Source: Phialophora verrucosa
Lineage: Eukaryota > Ascomycota > Eurotiomycetes > Chaetothyriales > Herpotrichiellaceae
Assembly (NCBI GenBank): GCA_002099365.1
Contig: MSED01000007.1
Span: forward strand, 186,001 to 250,000
Direction: 5' to 3'
Length of the DNA stretch: 64,000 bases
Under the pieces are notes generated by a model. It did no database searches. It had not been told where the DNA came from and saw only the letters and a list, made by a program, of their open reading frames with translations. Below are positions 10,454-20,715 of this stretch, one piece after another (positions within the stretch are counted from its first letter, which is position 1; every line of letters starts with the position of its first letter). The translations under genes and the position numbers were made by a program.

Positions 10454-11353
10454 ATGAACACGCATTATTATCCCCGAAGACGAGGCGACGATCCCACGCC
10501 CATCGATCCAAACCTCCCAGCAAGTCATCCCTCCCTCCCCGTTGACGGATCCAGTCCCGCCACGCCGATGGCTCTTGAAGAGGACTTCGCGCTCTTCAAT
10601 CGGCACATTACCCTCACCCCATGCCCTGCCCGGCCGTTGGGCAGCTACTTTGGGCGTAACTTCTGGAAAACCGAGGACGAATTCACGGCCCTCTGCCAAA
10701 TACTCGACAGGGCAATGGCAAAATCATACCGACTGGCAAACATCCTCGCGGCGACTCATTCCGGCTTCATCGACACGACTGTGGCTGCGTCCTGGGAGAG
10801 AAGGATGCGTCTGCTCCAGTGGAGCCGCAAGGGCGCCAAACTTTTCGCCGAGACCATAGCGTCGGGAAAGTCTTACGCGCAAGCAATGGACGCGTGGTTC
10901 CCCAATCAAACGAAAGCTTGGGTCCGAGAAGCACTCTTCATGAACTTCATCAGTACACATGGGCGGCGCGGTGAAAGGATCAGAATGATGAGCACAGAAG
11001 ACGTCCTAGTCGCTCGTCGAGCTGCCCTATCTCTCGTGGCGTATCAGATCGACAAGATGCACGAGAGGCTGAGGCACGAGTGCGAGAGCAGAGGTCTCCC
11101 GACAAGCTTATCCCGTTCACAGAGGCAAGCACAATCCTTCGCGGCGAACCCGCATAAGAAGCGCCCTGCAGAACGTCGTCGTAGGATGGATGGCCAGTCC
11201 ACCCAAGCATATGGTGACGCGCGACCACAGAGGCGCGCTGCCAGACGACCAAGTCCCTTGTCGCAGGTGTGGACTGCTTCTGATCTGAGTTCACCGCCGA
11301 GGCAAGGGGTCGAGAAAGACGATAGCTCCTGCTCGCTTACTACAACGGCATAG
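10454..11353 (+). CDS. hypothetical protein, unknown family
   Basis: Open frame of 299 residues from the ATG at 10454 (MNTHYYPRRRGDDP) to TAG at 11353. An in-frame ATG at 10343 would add 37 residues that look like untranslated leader (Leu/Ser/Ile-rich). I preferred the downstream start. The N-terminus is Pro/Asp-rich. The core, about residues 40-210, is predicted helical and basic, with Trp-rich words (FGRNFWKTEDEF, SWERRMRLLQWSRKG, DAWFPNQTKAWVREALF, MHERLRHECESRG). The C-terminal 80 residues are Arg/Ser/Gln-rich and disordered. No signal peptide or membrane helix. WFPNQ...FMNFI faintly recalls the PNH...FIQ module of the upstream genes but with different spacing, so I do not count it as a member. 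A 3' exon may be missing; see the entry at 11413. Confidence 0.55.
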   Translation: MNTHYYPRRRGDDPTPIDPNLPASHPSLPVDGSSPATPMALEEDFALFNRHITLTPCPARPLGSYFGRNFWKTEDEFTALCQILDRAMAKSYRLANILAATHSGFIDTTVAASWERRMRLLQWSRKGAKLFAETIASGKSYAQAMDAWFPNQTKAWVREALFMNFISTHGRRGERIRMMSTEDVLVARRAALSLVAYQIDKMHERLRHECESRGLPTSLSRSQRQAQSFAANPHKKRPAERRRRMDGQSTQAYGDARPQRRAARRPSPLSQVWTASDLSSPPRQGVEKDDSSCSLTTTA

Positions 11354-11412
11354 AATGATCCAAGTTATTCTCATCAAACGGGCACATCTGGTGAATATTT
11401 CGAGGAGCAAAC

Positions 11413-11637
11413 TTGTCGGATACCTCACCACCGGAAACAGAGGCGGCCGAGATCAAAACCCAGCTGGAGGACACCCCTGTTGCACCCTCACAAGACGTCC
11501 AGAGCCTGACTCCTCCTTCCGCGCCCAATCCTTCGGCAGGTGATATGGCCGACCACGCCTCCGACCTCGCAGAAGTATGGGCTGGAATTGGCGTGAAGGT
11601 CGACAGGATAAGCGACAGAAGGGGGAGGAAAGTCTGA
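11413..11637 (+). other. coding-like open stretch, possible 3' exon of the preceding gene
   Basis: About 75 codons of open frame with protein-like composition (SDTSPPETEAAEIKTQLEDT, then MADHASDLAEVWAGIGVKV) ending at TGA 11637. The first codon is TTG, so it cannot be a free-standing gene from here. It lies in a different frame from the 10454-11353 gene, 60 bp downstream of that gene's stop. A CAG-GTGTGG donor near 11270 and several AG acceptors exist between them, but none I tried gave a clean in-frame junction. It could be a 3' exon or a remnant. Confidence 0.3.
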
Positions 11638-13330
11638 TGAATGACGATTTCTAAAGAGCGGTCTGACGGTTCCATGGCCGTCGGTATCCGCTCCATTACG
11701 AACCAGTATACGACGCTCCTGCAACTCACTCTGAAGACGACACAACGCGGGGGAATGTGGAAGGCATTCTTGGTGGGAGGAATTCATGAGCGACTATATA
11801 TATTCTGAATTTCGACGGACCGTGTGAGTGATTGTCTGGTCTACTCTGCAAGCCTTGCGATATCACCCTATGGAGTACAGCATAGAGCCTATAGTCTATC
11901 TTCATGAACCCAACATAGAGCGTAAAACGTACTGTGTTTCTCCCAGGGGAGGGGAAAACGAGGATAACTGCATTGTCCTTCCATGCCGGCGCTATGAAAG
12001 GTCCATCCTCCAACCAGTTTACATACAACGAAGTATCAATCGAACCACCTTCTTTACCGCTCTGTAGGATGGCAGGATCATACATACTCAAACTCTCTCG
12101 CTCATAGCGCCCTAATTACGTAGACCTCTTCCCTTCCTGTGATCGTGGCCGGGAGGCCTCTTGACCCTCTCATGCCGTGAAGAAAATCCACGTGTCAAAC
12201 TGCGTGAATTTCTGCCACACCACCCAGAAATTATTAGCACTACATTCACCACTCACATGATTCGGCATATATATTTAAGTTGTCGAATCTCTCCCAACAA
12301 TTCCGGACAAAGGCATCCGCTTCTTGGCCAGGACTTACTGTGAGCACATTCCCACTCGGTCCTCGGTTTTACAGTTAATGGGTCTTCTGGAGGATGGGTT
12401 GTTCGTAGACTGTAGATCTCGAGTTCGAATCACAACACGATCACAATCACCATTGATCACACCGACGGGAAAAAACCACCTTGCAAGAGGAAAGGTTTTC
12501 GTCTCACCTTCGACTCACCGCAAAGTTAATGTGGATGTGTGAGGGCAGAGTTTTTTGGACTTGCAGATATTTTTTGCCACTAGGTTTTTTGTTTGCCTTG
12601 GATAACTTGTGTGCGGACGGCGTGAGTATTGAGCCTGATACGCACGCGGTTCTCTCTCTCTCTCTCTTTACATGTCTATCTATCTTGAGATGGGTACAAC
12701 GGTATAGTGTTGTCCACCTCGCCTTCACACTTGAACCTGCCTTGCAATACAGTCCCACTCCCGTTTCCATTCGCACTCGCGTTGGCACTCGCTTTCCCAC
12801 TCCCCTTCGTCCTCACACTCGGAAGTGCGTAACAAAAGGCTCTGTCAAGTAGAGAACAGCCTTAGTTGCGATATCCTAATCTCATCTCAGTTAGTCATCT
12901 GGAGGGTCTCTCTGTATTTTATTGAACTTACTGAAATGAAATAGAATATCCTATCACCCAACCTCTGTACTCAAAAGGCATCCAGCTTACCGGTGAGTCA
13001 GCCGTGCGCACTGTGCAAGAGAACAGTCCTGCTACGCCATGTACGCCTTAGAGATATGTGAAGCAATATTCATTATTTTCACGGTTACAGGCACGCAGTA
13101 CACTGCTGCTGTGTAGAGGAAGAGTTCTGACTCTAATACATTTGCGGGATTGCCAACACGAGGGAAGTCAGAGGAAAGTCAATGTCAATGCCAATATCAT
13201 GATCAGTTGTGATGCCTCGTCAGTGCTGGTACAAGTCCATCAGCTCGAGGGCTGTACGCACCAAACACGCCGTCTTCTTGATGAAGCCTGCCAGTAATTC
13301 CAGGGTTGTCCTGCTAGAAACATCTGCTCT
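11638..13330. other. intergenic region with a CT microsatellite
   Basis: No coding sequence I can support. A (TC)n run of 18 bases lies at 12651-12668. TTCGAATC-like words near 12423 resemble a tRNA T-loop, but no stem can be folded around them. Short tattttattg and atatatattc stretches are scattered through it. Confidence 0.4.
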
Positions 13331-14730
13331 GCTTGATATTGTGGAGGCGAGAACCAGAAGTGCCAATATCAACCCCAGTGCCTATGCTCTCACCTCTACA
13401 GACATCCATTTCTCACTTGTCGGGACGAACGCCATCCTCATTGGACGTCCTGCCGCATTGGAGATAGCCGTAGTATCCCCCTGGTTGAGATTGAGAGTCT
13501 CGCGGAGTAATATGAGTGTTGATCCGCACCTCCGCCCCGTTCTTTGGGCGCCGGGGATAAATCGGAGAAACTGCCAATTGGAGGAGGCTTGAGGAACCTC
13601 TGCGGAATAACTTGACGATACATACTGAAATCAGCGTTGAGAAAAAGTCCCGAGCTGTCTACCGCGTTGTGGACATCATCTTCATCCACAGTGTTCGCAT
13701 CTCCCCGGGTAGCCACCCCGGCCATGGCAGAACAAGTGGCGAGACTTGTACTTGGTACGGTGTACTTACCTTTCTCTGTTCTCGTTCTCGACTCATCTGG
13801 GCCTCCACATGGTCAAGATCCTCCAAATGGTCCTGTGCGAGCAGACACCTCATCAGTCCTGTAGATGCAACAGCTCGAGCTTCTGGGATGCTCCCAGCTC
13901 CTCTAGGGGTGAACGTCAAGCCACGGCCGCCGTCTCTTGAAGGGCCATGTAGGACGCTTTCTCGCTTAAACACTTGAATGCTCCGAACTTGCTGGGTACT
14001 GCAGCTGTTGTTGGACACAGAGCACAGCCCTGGGTTTGCGCCTGACACGCCAAAGCTTCGGTGCACAACAGACGCAGTTGGACACGTTGCCTCTGGCATC
14101 AGATTCTGCAACTTGAACCCAGTGGTGTTCGCTGTCGGCATGTGTTGCCATTGTCGAAACACTGTCTGGCCCAGTAAGCGCTGTTGAGTCTGAGTGACAC
14201 TTGCAATGGTAGCTGCTCTCTTTCGCATCCGGAGGTTGTAGGCGAACATTCCAGGTTGACGATAGGCATTCTCGCGGACATGCTCCACCAGGAAGCTGTA
14301 CGAGGCACTGTCTATGGTGTCACTCAGCCACAAGGGCGAGCCTCATTCAGTGCGATATTGAAAGCTTGCCGAGGACCCTCTGCTGGCGGTACTCCCTCCA
14401 TCAGGGTAGGATAACGGGTCAGGAATTCTTGCCTTCTGGTGAAGATGTCCTGGGCCATGAGGAGCAGCCAGAAAACAAGGTTGGGCCCTCACGCCCCCTG
14501 GCGATTCCTGCACCATCACGAACACCATTCGCGAGGCTCGAGCATTCAGGGGGCTTGGAGAAACACTCCCCGCACGCCAAGAACATTGCGCCAAGAGCTT
14601 CTTGTTGGCCTGGGTGCCTGGGTGCCTTGTTCGAGCTTTCACCATTGTCTGTCAGGACCCAGGGGTTGGGGAAGAAAATATCATGGACAATTGGTACATA
14701 CTGATACACAGCGGAATCTAAGGCGGTGCG
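13331..14730 (-). pseudogene. broken gene of unknown function, several frame changes
   Basis: On the minus strand, protein-like sequence can be followed through several frames. Frame one runs from about 14728 to 14520 (GRTALDSAVYQYVPIVHDI, then PWVLTDNGESSNKAP). A second runs about 14460-14337 (AQDIFTRRQEFLTRYPTL, EGPRQAFNIALNEARP). A third runs about 14333-13770 (LWLSDTIDSASYSFLVEHV, MFAYNLRMRKRAATIAS, DHLEDLDHVEAQMSRERE) to a good donor AAAG-gtaagta at about 13768. Two further frames follow at 13690-13560 and 13490-13390. The change near 14334-14337 looks like one surplus C in a CCC run, since no intron fits. The others may be introns or lesions. No known domain. It reads as a decayed or badly assembled gene rather than chance open frames. 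Confidence 0.4.
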
Positions 14731-15762
14731 TCCACTTCAGGGACTTCTCTCGTCCGGCAAAATCCCGCCTTTCCACAGACATTCCTTGTTCTTCACGGCA
14801 GGATTGTGAAGCTAAGACCGGTCATCGTGGACCAGCCTAATTCGAGCGTGCTGGACGGCAGCTGCTCCCTGTTACGACCCGACACAGCATCAAAAAGCCA
14901 CGGCAGCCGCTAGGCGTATTGGGCCCGCCATGAGGGTCTACCACCTAGACCACTGGGGGTTTTCTTCTTCGGAAACACGACGGGCACGGGAGGTGGGTGG
15001 ACCTGTGATCGGGAGGATTTGTGTAGACACCGGGAGCTTAGGTCGTCTACCACATGAAGAACTCGTACCCAGCTGGCGGTCGCGAGAACTGAAATTACCG
15101 GATCTGCTATATCCTGAGAGCCGAGGCCGCTGCAGTGTGAGTCTGAAGCTGTACACTCCTGGGCCCGAAGCATCAGCCGACCTTCACATGGATGAGGGCA
15201 AATTTTTTCGTCACCAGTCGGCCTTGGTTTGTGTGGCAGCTTGGGGTTGCAACTCCACCAGAGTAAGAGTAGACTTGACACCCCTAATCCGGCACGGGCG
15301 AATGTAATACTGTGACAGCACGATGGAGGGAAAAGAGATGCTGGAAGGTGAGCAGCGCGGGTCTGCACTCCGTATTCAGGATATAAAATGGTGATGGGAG
15401 GCACTGCATCAGTTCCAGTCTCATAAACCCTGTGTTCGTTCTATCTGCGAGAGGCTAGCTCTCAACTCATCTAGCTATGGGAGGGCCACTAGGGCTGTGC
15501 GTTGCTCCTTCACCCGTGCCACGGGTGCTGCCAAAGGCAGCTGCGTACCACAATGGTGATGTCCAAGATACCTCAGTACTGGCAGTCGAAAGCTCTGATG
15601 AAGCCGCCCAGGGTGTCAGGATCTGGAGCCATGTCGTAGGAGAATTGTTGAGGTCCGAATCATTGAGAGCTGTCCCTCTCATGTGCTTGCTTCATGAGTG
15701 CCACATACAACATTGGAGACTCGCCGTAAGAGCTGTGCCTGCATACGCCGCAACCACCAAAC
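14731..15762. other. no gene I can support
   Basis: Competing open frames of 125 residues (plus, 14930-15307) and 164 residues (minus, 14910-15404) overlap each other. Neither has motifs, clear codon character or splice support. On the minus strand a donor (GACTTC-gtgagtttgg) coincides with the last codons of the 15763-17430 gene, so an alternative last exon of that gene could lie here. I could not find one that stays open. Confidence 0.3.
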
Positions 15763-17430
15763 TCACGAAGTCGCCTCTTCCAGGAGCCTCCGGCCCATAT
15801 CTGCTACGAAAGCTCTGAAGCGCAGCCACGCATGTTCCTGAAGGGTTTGATACATTTCAGTCCTGGCTGACAGGTCCTGATTCGCCCATCTCGACGCACC
15901 AAGCTCGCCAATGAGATGAGCCATCGAAGTTTTGACGAACGCCCGAAACACAATGGCCAATTTTGAACCATTATCAGCCCTGCCGAACTCGGCAGAGGCT
16001 ATTAATGGGTTTTTCGCAACACCCAGGCCCACGGCAAGCTGTTGCATAACCTCGTTGACGTCATAGTTGCAGGCAGTGGCGATGGCGGTGCAGGACTGAA
16101 TGCTTCGATAAAATTCGCTGAAAACCTCGCCTCTATGCTTGCTCTCTGCCTTGTCTGCATCTTTCTTTCCCACTCCAGTATGGAGGCAAAGGCGAGGATG
16201 CGAGTCGTACTGTACTTGCTGCGTCGTCTCTAGAGCTTGCATTCTCTGCGCGTAGGGCGTGCCTGATATGGTGGTGTACCTTCCACAAGTATGCCACTCG
16301 GTGCGAGGGCAGTTGCAATACGTTGCATTACTGTCTAGGGACTTTGCTGCTGCCGCCGCAGACTCCCATGCAGCTGCAGGAAATAGCGCCTTCCCGATGT
16401 CCCGCATCTCGGAAGCTGAGAGGTCGATGCTTCGTGGCTGTGTCGATTCTGCCAGGTTTGTTTTCAAAACTGCCGGGGCCGAGCTTGACACTCTTGGTGG
16501 AGTGTTTGAGACCGCTGATGGCAGATCGGGGACTGCTGGTGACGATGCCGATCCTGTTGGTGCCAATGTCGGTACTACTGGTGACGATCTGGATCCGGCT
16601 AATGCAGACAGCGCTCTTGTTGGCAGAGACGGTGGTTTCCGGCCTGGCTCTGGCTGCAGCGTTGGGCCCTGTGTTCTGACTCGTTTGGCTCCATTCCATA
16701 CAGGACCATCACTCTTCAAGCTAGGTCCCGGAGGCAGTGGAGTACCCTCATCAGAGGGACGCTTGTTCGAAGGCTTTGTTGGCTGTTCCCAACACATCCC
16801 GAGCATGCTTTTCAAACGCAAGAAGTAGACAAGGTCCATTGCCAAGCCTTCCTCAAGTAGAACCATAGTGGCATGGTATTGCTCCTGCGCACTTGGGAGG
16901 GACCAGACTTCAAACAGCGCATAGTAATCGTTTGGCGCCACAGTGATTCTGCCTAGCTGATTTCTCAGGGATTCGGGGTCTTCGAGGAAGATGAAACAGA
17001 GATCTCCATAGCTTTCACAGAGGTGGGCTAGAGCAAGCGCATTAGTGACTATGTCTTGATGGAACTCAGGTCTTGGCGACGTACCTCGTTTCCTCTGCCA
17101 CTTCCCTTGTTCGTCTAAGGTATCCCAATCAGATGGCTTTACCATTCTAAAGACCAAGGTCTTGCCGATTTTGACTCGTGGCGTATCGGCCTCTGACTTG
17201 GACGTTGTTCGCTCCAAGGCGTTCTCTCCAGGAGAGACCACCTGAGCTTGCCACTGATATCCTGGAGGGAGTGACATGGTCGAGACTGGGGACATCTTCG
17301 ATGGATAGCTGCCTCCGAATCCTCGTCGACGTCTTGCCTGCATTGTGGAGGTGATCTGCTTGGACTTGAATGGATGCGTCGGCGCGGCAGAAGGTAGGAA
17401 GCACGACAAAGGACTTAGTCTGGAGTTCAT
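15763..17430 (-). CDS. hypothetical protein, unknown family
   Basis: Uninterrupted frame of 555 residues from the ATG at 17430 to TGA at 15763. A second in-frame ATG at 17343 (MQARRRRGFGGSYP) may be the real start, since the 29 residues before it are leader-like. An N-terminal region (about 60-210) has ordered-looking sequence (IGKTLVFRMVKPSDWDTL, LCESYGDLCFIFLEDPESL, MVLLEEGLAMDLVYFLRL). It is followed by a Ser/Pro/Ala-rich linker (about 215-340) with repeated SSPAVP-like words. The C-terminal part has a cysteine patch (YCNCPRTEWHTCGRY) and a helical region (IGKALFPAAAWESAAAAAK, VNEVMQQLAVGLGVAK, MAHLIGELGASRWANQDL). No signal peptide or membrane helix. The layout of two conserved ends around a disordered middle, with a C-terminal block enriched in Ala and short Cys motifs, is common in fungal regulators. 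I cannot assign a function. Confidence 0.6.
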   Translation of the reverse strand: MNSRLSPLSCFLPSAAPTHPFKSKQITSTMQARRRRGFGGSYPSKMSPVSTMSLPPGYQWQAQVVSPGENALERTTSKSEADTPRVKIGKTLVFRMVKPSDWDTLDEQGKWQRKRGTSPRPEFHQDIVTNALALAHLCESYGDLCFIFLEDPESLRNQLGRITVAPNDYYALFEVWSLPSAQEQYHATMVLLEEGLAMDLVYFLRLKSMLGMCWEQPTKPSNKRPSDEGTPLPPGPSLKSDGPVWNGAKRVRTQGPTLQPEPGRKPPSLPTRALSALAGSRSSPVVPTLAPTGSASSPAVPDLPSAVSNTPPRVSSSAPAVLKTNLAESTQPRSIDLSASEMRDIGKALFPAAAWESAAAAAKSLDSNATYCNCPRTEWHTCGRYTTISGTPYAQRMQALETTQQVQYDSHPRLCLHTGVGKKDADKAESKHRGEVFSEFYRSIQSCTAIATACNYDVNEVMQQLAVGLGVAKNPLIASAEFGRADNGSKLAIVFRAFVKTSMAHLIGELGASRWANQDLSARTEMYQTLQEHAWLRFRAFVADMGRRLLEEATS

Positions 17431-18811
17431 TGCCCAGATGCTTTCTGTGAGTGACGCGGTAGCTTGGCAAAAGGGACACCGTCACTCGCGCGGATTGCTA
17501 TTGAAGCGTATTGTGAAGAGATGTTGGATGTCACCGCACCGCCAAGAGCTGGTTGAAATGTCAGCACTGAGAGGTTTCGCGCCGCGGCGACAATATGCCG
17601 ATCCACACAGATCTTGTTACCTAGGGTACAAGACGAGACTGGTCCTTTCTAGTCAGAAGTTGGTTTGCATGGATATGAGACACCCAGGTACATACATGCA
17701 CCGGGAAATCACCTTGAGTGTGAAGCCTTGGGATTGTTCTCGACTGTTACGTCGGTGAGTGACCGAGATTTCGGTCCGTATGAGGGCGGCCAGATAATTT
17801 GACGGTCTGATATTTATATATATTTGAGCTTGGCGCCGCTGGAGCTGCCTGCGCCGCGCGAGGAAGGTGCCATCAACGTGACGGGCTGCGGCGATATTGA
17901 ATGGCAATACTGCAGTGGTCACGTCGTCCTCGACAAGTTCAGGCTTGGCGTCGCGTGTTGGAAACAAGCATCCAGAAGCGAAATGGGCCAATGTCCATGA
18001 TGAAGGTGGTTAAACTGACTTGTCGTCCTTGTTGTGAGTGACGCCGAACGACGGCGTTCCGCCATGCTCCCTAGCTAGAATGATGACGGGTTCCATCATG
18101 CTATTGTTGTCTCTTCTCGCCAAGGTCTTTGTCAATCTCAAGTCGCCAACTATCAACAAAGGTAAACAAAGAGCATGCCATTGTGCTATCTTCATCCATT
18201 TGGGAACGGCTGACAGATTTTGTGAGGGGTGAATCCCCATTGCGCAGGAGACTCGTGCATTGTGGATGCCATGTTCGTCCCAGAATTGCAGCGTAGAGGA
18301 AAGAAATGCTCCGTGATGCTGTCAAAAGGGATCAAGGAAATGCGCTTACTTTAAACAGCTTGTCATGCACGTGATTTGATCAATGGAGGACGTCTGGCTA
18401 GGGCTGTCGAGGCCAAGCCGGCTGTGCGTGCCGGATTGCATGCTCCAAACATTGACCTCCAGCTCTGTCGGCGATAATGCCAAACCTCGGTCGTTGGTTG
18501 TTAGCTCCGTCTAGGGGCACGGGCACATGTTGCCAAATCAAGGAATCAGTGCCCTTAACCACAGCAGAATCGATGCCTATCGCAGATCTAGGCTTTGCGA
18601 CAAATTCCGCGCGATCCGCAATCTGCTAAACCCGGACCCTCAGGGGATGCTTGTCCTGCGGCTAAGCGTCCCAATGTCGAAGTATAAGGAGACAGCGCCC
18701 CGTGCCAGCGATCAGAGCCATCTGCGCTGTCGCTTCAGGGCCATCGTTACCGAGCAAGTGTCTGTCCATCGACACTGATCATCTCAATTGGCACGCCTCA
18801 GATCGCCCAAG
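17431..18811. other. divergent intergenic region
   Basis: About 1.4 kb between a minus-strand unknown gene and the plus-strand aldo/keto reductase, holding both promoters. A short ATATATATTT stretch lies near 17811-17826. The open frame at 18527-18778 lacks recognisable sequence and lies directly upstream of the reductase start. I treat it as leader or promoter. Confidence 0.4.
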
Positions 18812-19981
18812 ATGGAATACAAGAACCTCGGCAACAGCGGGTTGAAGATTTCCAAGGTCATCCTGTACGCGACGCTTGACGGCTTGACGGGCTTGAACGG
18901 GCGACGCTGACGCAACTCCAACAGGGGCTCGATGGGCTATGGCACCCCAGAATGGCAAGGCTGGGTACTCGATGAAGAGGCTTCTCTACCGCTTCTGGAG
19001 TATGCCTACAAGATCGGCATACGGACATGGGACACAGCAGACGCATACGCAAGTTTCCCCCTCTCCCGAAACCCATCTCTTTTGTCCACGACGTTGTAGT
19101 TGCTATTCCGTCGGTCGTTGTAGACGCTAATGGAGGGCCCACAGAGCCATGGCCGTTCAGAGGAGATCATAGGCAAGGCAATCAAGAAGTACCAGATCCC
19201 CCGAGAACGGCTCGTCATTCTCACCAAATGCTTCTTTGGTGTCACCCCGGACTCCATAGCAAGCAGTTGGAATTGGGAAAACGAAGGCGATGTGTTGAAC
19301 CAGGTTGGGCTCAGTCGTAAACACATCATTGACGCCGTCGACAAAAGTGTTGCTCGACTGGGAACGTATATCGATGTTCTGCAGATCCACAGACTCGATC
19401 GCTCGGTACCCCGCGAAGAGATCATGAGAGCCTTAAACGATGTCGTTGAATCGGGAAAGGTGCGATATATTGGTGCTTCCAGCATGGCTGCCTGGGAATT
19501 CCAGGAACTGCAAAATGTTGCCGACAAGCACGGATGGCATAAGTTCATCTCCATGCAGAACTATCACAACCTGCTGTACCGCGAGGAGGAGAACGAGATG
19601 ATCCCGTACTGCAACCATACCGGTGTCGGGGTAATTCCCTGGTCTCCGGTTGCGAGAGGAGCTTTAACAAGGCCCTGGAACGACCGGACAAGTATACGGG
19701 AGGAGACCGATGGCGGACTCAAATCCCTTGTGCGGTCGAGAGATGATAAAGTTGACCAGGAGATTGTGGGACGGGTGGGGGAGGTGGCTAAGAAGTTGGA
19801 TAAAAGCATGGCTCAAGTCGCCATCGCTTGGAGCATCAGTAAGGGTGTCAACCCAATCGTGGGCATGAACAAGAAGGAACGGATGGACGAGGCTCTGGAG
19901 GCCAGCAAGATCAAGCTGAGCGACGAGGATATTAAATACCTGGAAGAACTTTATCTCCCCAAGAAGAGGCAGGGATATTAG
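18812..19981 (+). CDS. aldo/keto reductase (AKR superfamily)
   Basis: Three exons: 18812-18864, 18925-19048 and 19145-19981, giving 337 residues, the usual AKR length. The N-terminus NLGNSGLKISKVILGSMGYG is typical of the fungal AKR branch containing yeast AAD-like proteins and versiconal hemiacetal acetate reductases. The catalytic tetrad is visible: Asp and Tyr in TWDTADAYSHGRSEEIIG, Lys in VILTKCFFG, His in VLQIHRLD. The NADPH-binding C-terminal part is complete (IPWSPVARGALTRPW, then AIAWSISKGVNPIVGM and a KLSDEDIKYLEE tail). Family role: NADPH-dependent reduction of aldehydes or ketones in the cytosol; the substrate cannot be told. Intron 1 is gtacgc...caacag. Intron 2 starts with GCAAGT instead of GT, placed by the exact TADAY-SHGRSEE join. 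There is no PKS or NRPS nearby, so I do not link it to a toxin pathway. Confidence 0.9.
19049..19144 (+). other. GC-AG intron in the aldo/keto reductase gene
   Basis: The donor is TAC|gcaagt and the acceptor cacag|AGC, 96 nt. The join restores the conserved AKR sequence DTADAY-SHGRSEE. No GT donor in the neighbourhood keeps both the frame and the motif. GCAAGT is the classic minor donor form. Confidence 0.8.
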
Positions 19982-20589
19982 CGCGAGGAGGCGAGGATAT
20001 TAACGGCCAGACGCCATGGCTCATCCATCACCGGACACGAGACAGATTCAATGCGACAAGCCTGGTCCATGCAAACGACAGAATACTGCCTCCGAGTCAT
20101 GCTCGCACAAAGGGAAGCCAGGGCATTAACTCGACCAGGACAGCTTTACCAGGTTTGCGAAATTCAATGTGCTGTTCTAAGTGATTGTCGGTGAATGGCG
20201 GATCACAGTGATTTCGCAATGGCCAGGTGAGATGAACCTCACTTTCACTTCACCTTAGTTTCGTGTTGCTTGACCACGGCGGCGATAATTTGCAGACAAA
20301 AGGTTGACACCGTACCGTCTCGTTGCCCACAAAACCATCCCCTCAACCTCTTCCTTTACAACCTTTCGACGTCGTTTCAACCTCCTCGTATCGTCGTTAC
20401 AATTCCATCTCTACTGCCCATTCCCACCCTATTGCGTCGCGCGATTACCAAGCAGTCATAACCACAACAGTAGGAACGCACTCCTGTGTTGAGACCGTGC
20501 TGTGCCTAATCAAATCTTAGAATCATCTCCATCTGTGCCTCCCAACTCGCGACGGGTCGCAAGGGAGTTAGTCGATTGTGTTATCTTCT
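19982..20589. other. promoter and 5' leader region of the following gene
   Basis: Pyrimidine-rich leader with many TCC/CTC words between about 20320 and 20545, typical of a highly transcribed fungal promoter. Three overlapping open frames of about 62 residues here (20270-20520) are shadows of this C/T-rich stretch. Confidence 0.4.
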
Positions 20590-20640
20590 GTGAGTACACT
20601 CCTATACCTTTGGTCGAGCGTCGCGACTGACAAATCTCAG
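20590..20640 (+). other. probable 5' UTR intron
   Basis: A 51-nt segment with a perfect donor gtgagt, a CTGAC branch word (gcgactgacaaa) and a ctcag acceptor lies 75 bp upstream of the ATG at 20716. Without splicing, the frame would extend upstream into leader-like sequence. Confidence 0.6.
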
Positions 20641-20715
20641 ATTAACCTCACCTTACTCCTTCCACTTACCCACAACTCTCACTCCCCACCAAAACAACAC
20701 GGTCAGAGCTACATC

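Noticed and set aside
12410..12435. tRNA-like T-loop word (gagttcgaatcac)
   Set aside because: No T-stem, anticodon arm or acceptor stem can be paired around it.
14910..15404. Overlapping plus and minus open frames of 125 and 164 residues
   Set aside because: They exclude each other, neither has recognisable sequence, and neither joins convincingly to a neighbouring gene.
18527..18778. 83-residue plus frame just upstream of the aldo/keto reductase
   Set aside because: Motif-free and located where the promoter and leader of the reductase must be.
18812..19981. Assignment of the aldo/keto reductase to aflatoxin-type biosynthesis
   Set aside because: The similarity is to a broad AKR branch; no other pathway gene is nearby.
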